Below, one piece after another: positions 56,001 to 64,000 of a stretch of 64,000 nt of DNA. A model generated the notes under the pieces. That model ran no database searches. It was given only the letters and a program-made list of their open reading frames with translations, and was not told the origin of the DNA. Location of the stretch: positions 186,328,755 to 186,392,754 of the forward strand of contig OZ024743.1 of NCBI GenBank assembly GCA_964016885.1, read 5' to 3'. The stretch's first letter is position 1. Every line of letters starts with the position of its first letter. This DNA comes from Eledone cirrhosa (Eukaryota; Mollusca; Cephalopoda; Octopoda; Eledonidae). The position numbers were made by a program, and so were the translations under genes.

Positions 56001-58683
56001 CACTCATAAGTCAGCTCTGACTATTATATCTATAACATAATATAACAGTAATAATTGATGGTAGTGTTTCACTCCTAAGTCAGCTCTGACTACTATATCT
56101 ATAACATAATATAACAGTAATAATTGATGGTAGTGTTTCACTCCTAGGTCAGCTCTGACTACCATATCTATAACATAGTATAACAGTAATAATTGATGGT
56201 AGTGTTTCACTCCTACGTCAACTCTAACTCCTATATCTATAACATAGTATAACAGTAATAACTGATGGTAGTGTTTCACTCCTAAGTTAGCTCTAACTAC
56301 TATATCTATAACATAGTATAACGGTAATAATTGATGGTAGTGTTTCACTCCTAAGTCAGATCTAACTACTATATCTATAACATAGTATAACAGTAATAAT
56401 TGATGGTAGTGTTTCATTCCTAAGTCAGCTCTGACTACTATATCTATAACATAGTATAAGAGTAATAATTGATGGTAGTGTTTCACTCCTAGGTCAGCTC
56501 TGACTACTATATCTATAACATAGTATAACAGTAATAGTTGATGATAGTGTTTCACTCGTAGGTCAGCTCTAACTATTATATCTATAACATAGTATAACAG
56601 TAATAATTGATGGTAGTGTTTCACTCGTACATCAGCTCTTATTATATCTATAACATAGTATAACAGTAATAATTGATGGTAGTGTTTCACTCGTACATCA
56701 GATCTTATTATATCTATAACATAGTATAACAGTAATAATCGATGGTAGTGTTTCACTACTAAGTCAGCTCTGATTACTATATCTATAACATAGTATAACA
56801 GTAATAATCGATGGTAGTGTTTCACTCCTAGATCAGCTCTGACTACTATATCTATAACATAGTATAACAGTAATAATTGATGGTAGTGTTTCACTCCTAA
56901 GTCAGCTCTAACTACTATATCTATAACATAGTATAACAGTAATAATTGATGGAAGTGTTTCACTCCTAAGTCAGCTCTAACTACTATATCTACAACATAG
57001 TATAACAGTAATAATTGATGGTAGTGTTTCACTGCTAAGTCAGCTCTAACTACTATATCTATAACATAGTATAACAGTAACAATTGATGGTAGTGTTTCA
57101 CTCCTGTCAGCTCTGACTACTATATCTATAACATAGTATAACAGTACATACTGATGGTAGTGCTTCACTCCTAAGTCAGCTCTAACTACTATATCTATAA
57201 CATAGTATAACAGTAATAATTGATGGTAGTGTTTCATCCTAAGTCAGCTCTAACTACTATATCTATAACATAGTATAACAGTAATAATTGATGGTAGTGT
57301 TTCACATCTAGGTCAGCTCTTACTACTATATCTATAACATAGTATAACAGTAATAATTGATGTTAGTATTTCACTCCTAGGTCAGCTCTAACTACTATAT
57401 CTATAACAAAGTATAACAGTAATTATTTGATGGTAGTGTTTCACTCCTAAGTCAGCTCTAACTACTATATCTATAACATAGTATAACAGTAATAATTGAT
57501 GGAAGTGTTTCACTCCTAGGTCATCTGTGACTACTATATCTATAACATAGTATAACAGTAATAATTGATGGTAGTATTACACTCCTAGGTCATCTCTAAC
57601 TACTATATCTATAACATAGTATAACAGTAATAATTGATGGTAGTGTTTCACTCCTAAGTCAGCTCTAACTACTATATCTATAACATAGTATAACAGTAAT
57701 AATTGATGGTAGTGTTTCACTCCTAAGTCAGCTCTAACTATTATATCTATAACATAGTATAACAGTAATAATTGATGGTAGTGTTTCACTCCTAAGTCAG
57801 CTCTAACTATTATATCTATAACATAGTATAACAGTAATAAATGATGGTAGTGTTTCACTCCTAAGTCAGCTTTAACTATTATATCTATAACATAGTATAA
57901 CAGTAATAATTGATGGTAGTGTTTCACTCCTAAGTCAGCTCTAACTATTATATCTATAACATAGTATAACAGTAATAATTGATGGTAGTGTTTCACTCCT
58001 AAGTCAGTTCTAACTACTATATCTATAACACAGTGTAACAGTAATAATTGATGGTAGTGTTTCACTCCTAGGTCAGCTCTAACTACTATATCTATAACAT
58101 AGTATAACAGTAATAATTGATGGTAGTGTTTCACTCCTAGGTCAGCTCTAACTACTATATCTATAACATAGTATAACAGTAATAATTGATGGTAGTGTTT
58201 CACTCCTAGGTCAGCTCTATCTACTATATCTATAACATAGTATAACAGTAATAATTGATGGTAGTGTTTCACTCCTAAGTCAGCTCTAACTATTATATCT
58301 ATAACATAGTATAACAGTAATAAATGATGGTAGTGTTTCACTCGTAAGTCAGCTCTAACTATTATATCTATAACATAGTATAACAGTAATAATTGATGGT
58401 AGTGTTTCACTCCTAAGTCAGCTCTAACTATTATATCTATAACATAGTATAACAGTAATAATTGATGGTAGTGTTTCACTCCTAGGTCAGCTCTAACTAC
58501 AATATCTATAACATAGTATAAAAGTAATGATTGATGGTAGTGTTTAACTCCTAAGTCAACTCTAACTACTATATCTATAACATAGTACAACAGTAATAAT
58601 TGATGGTAGTGTTTCACTCCTAGGTCATCTGTGACTACTATATCTATAACATAGTATAATAGTAATAATTGATGGTAGTGTTT
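56001..58683 (+). repeat. Higher-order repeat G, copy 1 (2,683 bp)
   Basis: This starts at a CACTCATAAG unit with CTATTATATC and CATAATATAAC. It includes CTACGTCAAC (56213), a TAAGTTAGC unit, an AGATCTAAC unit, two 66-bp CGTACATC units (near 56.63 and 56.69 kb), a two-base-short CACTCCTGTCAG unit (about 57.1 kb), a CAGTACATACTGATGG unit, a two-base-short TTTCATCC unit (about 57.23 kb) and a one-base-long TTATTTGATGG unit (about 57.42 kb). All recur in the next two copies. Confidence 0.85.
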
Positions 58684-61600
58684 CACTCATAAGTCAGCTC
58701 TGACTATTATATCTATAACATAATATAACAGTAATAATTGATGGTAGTGTTTCACTCCTAAGTCAGCTCTGACTACTATATCTATAACATAATATAACAG
58801 TAATAATTGATGGTAGTGTTTCACTCCTAGGTCAGCTCTGACTACCATATCTATAACATAGTATAACAGTAATAATTGATGGTAGTGTTTCACTCCTACG
58901 TCAACTCTAACTCCTATATCTATAACATAGTATAACAGTAATAACTGATGGTAGTGTTTCACTCCTAAGTTAGCTCTAACTACTATATCTATAACATAGT
59001 ATAAGGGTAATAATTGATGGTAGTGTTTCACTCCTAAGTCAGATCTAACTACTATATCTATAACATAGTATAACAGTAATAATTGATGGTAGTGTTTCAT
59101 TCCTAAGTCAGCTCTGACTACTATATCTATAACATAGTATAAGAGTAATAATTGATGGTAGTGTTTCACTCCTAGGTCAGCTCTGACTACTATATCTATA
59201 ACATAGTATAACAGTAATAGTTGATGATAGTGTTTCACTCGTAGGTCAGCTCTAACTATTATATCTATAACATAGTATAACAGTAATAATTGATGGTAGT
59301 GTTTCACTCGTACATCAGCTCTTATTATATCTATAACATAGTATAACAGTAATAATTAATGGTAGTGTTTCACTCGTACATCAGCTCTTATTATATCTAT
59401 AACATAGTATAACAGTAATAATCGATGGTAGTGTTTCACTACTAAGTCAGCTCTGATTACTATATCTATAACATAGTATAACAGTAATAATTGATGGTAG
59501 TGTTTCACTCCTAAGTCAGCTCTAACTACTATATCTATAACATAGTATAACAGTAATAATTGATGGAAGTGTTTCACTCCTAAGTCAGCTCTAACTACTA
59601 TATCTACAACATAGTATAACAGTAATAATTGATGGTAGTGTTTCACTGCTAAGTCAGCTCTAACTACTATATCTATAACATAGTATAACAGTAACAATTG
59701 ATGGTAGTGTTTCACTCCTGTCAGCTCTGACTACTATATCTATAACATAGTATAACAGTACATACTGATGGTAGTGCTTCACTCCTAAGTCAGCTCTAAC
59801 TACTATATCTATAACATAGTATAACAGTAATAATTGATGGTAGTGTTTCATCCTAAGTCAGCTCTAACTACTATATCTATAACATAGTATAACAGTAATA
59901 ATTGATGGTAGTGTTTCACTTCTAGGTCAGCTCTTACTACTATATCTATAACATAGTATAACAGTAATAATTGATGTTAGTATTTCACTCCTAGGTCAGC
60001 TCTAACTACTATATCTATAACAAAGTATAACAGTAATTATTTGATGGTAGTGTTTCACTCCTAAGTCAGCTCTAACTACTATATCTATAACATAGTATAA
60101 CAGTAATAATTGATGGAAGTGTTTCACTCCTAGGTCATCTGTGACTACTATATCTATAACATAGTATAACAGTAATAATTGATGGTAGTATTACACTCCT
60201 AGGTCATCTCTAACTACTATATCTATAATATAGTATAACAGTAATAATTGATGGTAGTGTTTCACTCCTAAGTCAGCTCTAACTACTATATCTATAACAT
60301 AGTATAACAGTAATAATTGATGGTAGTGTTTCACTCCTAAGTCAGCTCTAACTATTATATCTATAACATAGTATAACAGTAATAATTGATGGTAGTGTTT
60401 CACTCCTAAGTCAGCTCTAACTACTATATCTATAACATAGTATAACAGTAATAATTGATGGTAGTGTTTCACTCCTAAGTCAGCTCTAACTATTATATCT
60501 ATAACATAGTATAACAGTAATAAATGATGGTAGTGTTTCACTCGTAAGTCAGCTCTAACTATTATATCTATAACATAGTATAACAGTAATAATTGATGGT
60601 AGTGTTTCACTCCTAAGTCAGCTCTAACTATTATATCTATAACATAGTATAACAGTAATAATTGATGGTAGTGTTTCACTCCTAAGTCAGCTCTAACTAT
60701 TATATCTATAACATAGTATAACAGTAATAATTGATGGTAGTGTTTCACTCCTAAGTCAGCTCTAACTATTATATCTATAACATAGTATAACAGTAATAAA
60801 TGATGGTAGTGTTTCACTCCTAAGTCAGCTCTAACTACTATATCTATAACATAGTATAACAGTAATAATTGATGGTAGTGTTTCACTCCTAAGTCAGCTC
60901 TAACTACTATATCTATAACATAGTATAACAGTAATAATTGATGGTAGTGTTTCACTCCTAGGTCAGCTCTGATTACTATATCTATAACATAGTATAACAG
61001 TAATAATTGATGGAAGTGTTTCACTCCTAGGTCAGCTCTAACTACTATATCTATAACATAGTATAACAGTAATAATTGATGGTAGTGTTTCACTCCTAAG
61101 TCAGCTCTAACTACTATATCTATAACATAGTATAACAGTAATAATTGAGGGTAGTGTTTCACTCCTAAGTCAGCTCTAACTACTATATCTATAACATAGT
61201 GTAACAGTAATAATTGATGGTAGTGTTTCACTCCTACGTCAGCTCTAACTACTATATCTATAACATAGTATAACAGTAGTAATTGATGGTAGTGTTTCAC
61301 TCATAAGTCAGCTCTGACTACTATATCTATAACATAGTATAACAGTAATAATTGATGGAAGTGTTTCACTCCTAAGTCAGCTCTAACTACTATATCTATA
61401 ACATAGTATAACAGTAATAATTGATGGTAGTGTTTCACTCCTAAGTCAGCTCTAACTACTATATCTATAACACAGTGTAACAGTAATAATTGATGGTAGT
61501 GTTTCACTCCTAGGTCAGCTCTAACTACTATATCTATAACATAGTATAACAGTAATAATTGATGGTAGTGTTTCACTCCTAGGTCAGCCCTAACTACTAT

Positions 61601-61707
61601 ATCTATAACATAGTATAAAATTAATGATGGTAGTGTTTCACTCCTAGGTCATCTGTGACTACTATATCTATAACATAGTATAACAGTAATAATTGATGGT
61701 AGTGTTT
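58684..61707 (+). repeat. Higher-order repeat G, copy 2 (3,024 bp)
   Basis: The copy starts at the CACTCATAAG unit at 58684 and repeats the series of copy 1, first at +2,683 and, after loss of one unit, at +2,614 bp. One 66-bp unit here reads AATTAATGG. The last part (61.1-61.6 kb) resembles 55.3-55.8 kb: the GAGGGTAGTG, CATAGTGTAAC and ACAGTAGTAATTG units are 5,780 bp apart. So copy 2 carries a piece absent from copy 1 itself. Confidence 0.85.
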
Positions 61708-64000
61708 CACTCATAAGTCAGCTCTGACTATTATATCTATAACATAATATAACAGTAATAATTGATGGTAGTGTTTCACTCCTAAGTCAGCTCTGACTAC
61801 TATATCTATAACATAATATAACAGTAATAATTGATGGTAGTGTTTCACTCCTAAGTCAGCTGTGACTACTATATCTATAACATAGTATAACAGTAATAAT
61901 TGATGGTAGTGTTTCACTCCTAAGTCAGCTGTGACTACTATATCTATAACATAGTATAACAGTAATAATTGATGGTAGTGTTTCACTCCTAGGTCAGCTC
62001 TGACTACCATATCTATAACATAGTATAACAGTAATAATTGATGGTAGTGTTTCACTCCTACGTCAACTCTAACTCCTATATCTATAACATAGTATAACAG
62101 TAATAACTGATGGTAGTGTTTCACTCCTAAGTTAGCTCTAACTACTATATCTATAACATAGTATAACGGTAATAATTGATGGTAGTGTTTCACTCCTAAG
62201 TCAGATCTAACTACTATATCTATAACATAGTATAACAGTAATAATTGATGGTAGTGTTTCATTCCTAAGTCAGCTCTGACTACTATATCTATAACATAGT
62301 ATAAGAGTAATAATTGATGGTAGTGTTTCACTCCTAGGTCAGCTCTGACTACTATATCTATAACATAGTATAACAGTAATAGTTGATGATAGTGTTTCAC
62401 TCGTAGGTCAGCTCTAACTATTATATCTATAACATAGTATAACAGTAATAATTGATGGTAGTGTTTCACTCGTACATCAGCTCTTATTATATCTATAACA
62501 TAGTATAACAGTAATAATTGATGGTAGTGTTTCACTCGTACATCAGCTCTTATTATATCTATAACATAGTATAACAGTAATAATCGATGGTAGTGTTTCA
62601 CTACTAAGTCAGCTCTGATTACTATATCTATAACATAGTATAACAGTAATAATCGATGGTAGTGTTTCACTCCTAGATCAGCTCTGACTACTATATCTAT
62701 AACATAGTATAACAGTAATAATTGATGGTAGTGTTTCACTCCTAAGTCAGCTCTAACTACTATATCTATAACATAGTATAACAGTAATAATTGATGGAAG
62801 TGTTTCACTCCTAAGTCAGCTCTAACTACTATATGTATAACATAGTATAACAGTAATAATTGATGGTAGTGTTTCACTGCTAAGTCAGCTCTAACTACTA
62901 TATCTATAACATAGTATAACAGTAACAATTGATGGCAGTGTTTCACTCCTGTCAGCTCTGACTACTATATCTATAACATAGTATAACAGTACATACCGAT
63001 GGTAGTGCTTCACTCCTAAGTCAGCTCTAACTACTATATCTATAACATAGTATAACAGTAATAATTGATGGTAGTGTTTCATCCTAAGTCAGCTCTAACT
63101 ACTATATCTATAACATAGTATAACAGTAATAATTGATGGTAGTGTTTCACTTCTAGGTCAGCTCTTACTACTATATCTATAACATAGTATAACAGTAATA
63201 ATTGATGTTAGTATTTCACTCCTAGGTCAGCTCTAACTACTATATCTATAACACAGTATAACAGTAATTATTTGATGGTAGTGTTTCACTCCTAAGTCAG
63301 CTCTAACTACTATATCTATAACATAGTATAACAGTAATAATTGATGGAAGTGTTTCACTCCTAGGTCATCTGTGACTACTATATCTATAACATAGTATAA
63401 CAGTAATAATTGATGGTAGTATTACACTCCTAGGTCATCTCCAACTACTATATCTATAACATAGTATAACAGTAGTAATTGATGGTAGTGTTTCACTCCT
63501 AAGTCAGCTCTAACTACTATATCTATAACATAGTATAACAGTAATAATTGATGGTAGTGTTTCACTCCTAAGTCAGCTCTAACTATTATATCTATAACAT
63601 AGTATAACAGTAATAATTGATGGTAGTGTTTCACTCCTAAGTCAGCTCTAACTATTATATCTATAACATAGTATAACAGTAATAAATGATGGTAGTGTTT
63701 CACTCCTAAGTCAGCTCTAACTATTATATCTATAACATAGTATAACAGTAATAATTGATGGTAGTGTTTCACTCCTAAGTCAGCTCTAACTATTATATCT
63801 TTAACATAGTATAACAGTAATAATTGATGGTAGTGTTTCACTCCTAAGTCAGCTCTAACTATTATATCTATAACATAGTATATCAGTAATAATTGATGGT
63901 AGTGTTTCACTCCTAAGTCAGCTCTAACTACTATATCTATAACATAGTATAACAGTAATAATTGATGGTAGTGTTTCACTCCTAAGTCAGCTCTAACTAC
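61708..64000 (+). repeat. Higher-order repeat G, copy 3, cut by the window edge
   Basis: This follows copy 2 at +3,024 and later +3,231 bp (three units longer). It keeps the CTACGTCAAC unit (62058), both 66-bp units (62.47-62.55 kb), the short CACTCCTGTCAG and TTTCATCC units and the TTATTTGATGG unit. Near 61870-61990 two near-identical CTGTGAC units are added. Private changes include CAGTACATACCGATGG. The array clearly continues past 64000. Confidence 0.85.

Larger units (their letters stand above)
1..64000 (+). repeat. Satellite DNA array, 69-bp unit, about 927 head-to-tail copies
   Basis: The same unit repeats from the first base to the last with a 69-bp step. The window opens on AATTGATGG and the last such start is at 63960, within 4 bp of 927 x 69. 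Units carry a handful of substitutions each, and a minority differ in length (60, 66, 67, 68, 70 or 74 bp). Every unit reads in the same direction; I saw no inverted copy, no foreign insertion and no unique spacer. The typical unit has 21 G+C of 69. Such an array is typical of eukaryotic heterochromatin; a bacterial or organellar origin is very unlikely. The family is not one I recognise. Centromeric, subtelomeric or sex-chromosome placement cannot be decided from sequence alone. No gene, RNA gene or mobile element lies inside, so this entry also accounts for all gene-free stretches. Confidence 0.98.

Noticed and set aside
57046..63082. Three 63-codon minus-strand frames (57046-57237, 59660-59851, 62891-63082) with a different tail, as possible conserved small proteins
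   Set aside because: The odd tail results from the two-base-short TTTCATCC unit shifting the frame. The three are near-identical because they lie in three copies of HOR G.
1..64000. CRISPR array (regular repeats over a long distance)
   Set aside because: There are no unique spacers: the whole 69-bp period is repeated, with all parts similar between units, and there are no cas genes.
1..64000. Bacterial or phage origin (iterons, VNTR surface-protein gene)
   Set aside because: A 64-kb pure tandem array with no gene at all is not known for bacterial or phage genomes. Iterons are short clusters beside a rep gene, and a giant repeat protein would need an unbroken frame, which is not present.
1..64000. 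Mammalian CENP-B box or alpha satellite
   Set aside because: The unit is 69 bp, not about 171 bp, and I see no G+C-rich motif of the TTCG...CGGGA kind.
1..64000. Telomere or subtelomere repeats
   Set aside because: No run of TTAGGG, TTTAGGG, TTAGG or similar short G-rich repeats occurs.
1..64000. Inverted copies, palindromic joints or transposon insertions
   Set aside because: I looked for reverse-oriented units and for stretches not matching the unit and found none; every length variant is explained by small indels within units.

Overview
The window is one uninterrupted block of tandem-repeat satellite DNA. From base 1 to base 64000 I see only head-to-tail copies of an A+T-rich unit of about 69 bp. 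The typical unit has 21 G+C of 69, about 30%, by hand count. There are roughly 925-930 copies, all in the same orientation. I found no protein-coding gene, tRNA, rRNA, transposon, CRISPR array, origin or unique spacer. An array of this size and purity, with nested higher-order repeats (HORs), points to eukaryotic nuclear heterochromatin (centromeric, pericentromeric, subtelomeric or sex/B-chromosome type). I do not recognise the satellite family and cannot name the species.

The apparent open reading frames are all on the minus strand and are a by-product of the repeat. Because 69 is 3 x 23, the single minus-strand frame without a stop in the unit stays open from copy to copy. It spells a 23-residue hydrophobic peptide repeat until a variant unit brings a stop or frameshift. 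They mostly begin at GTG, are broken by ordinary satellite variants, and show no sign of being genes.

Layout: (1) 0-31 kb is a domain built of HORs that share a marker unit containing ATTAAATTTA. It occurs nine times, at 1864, 5174, 8691, 14744, 19831, 21970, 26110, 28523 and 29833. Within it lie a 3.3-3.5 kb HOR (1.9-8.7 kb), a 5-6 kb HOR pair (8.1-19.0 kb), a 2.1 kb HOR pair (19.8-24 kb) and a 3,723-bp-offset pair (25.3-31.1 kb). (2) 31-36.9 kb lacks the marker and is built of short pentamer (345 bp) and about 1.7 kb repeats. (3) 36.9-41.7 kb has a nonamer (621 bp) pair, an alternating dimer stretch, and more diverse units. (4) 41.9-55.5 kb has three copies of a larger HOR (starting near 41.9, 49.0 and 53.4 kb) with an 1,864-bp repeat (45.1-47.9 kb) lodged between the first two. 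(5) 56.0-64.0 kb is three successive copies of a 2.7-3.0 kb HOR; the last runs off the window.

Nothing here works together as genes do. The biology on view is satellite evolution: stepwise segmental duplication, loss or gain of whole units, local slippage, and variants that look like CpG decay. Copy numbers and HOR lengths depend on the assembly being correct, which cannot be judged from the sequence alone.
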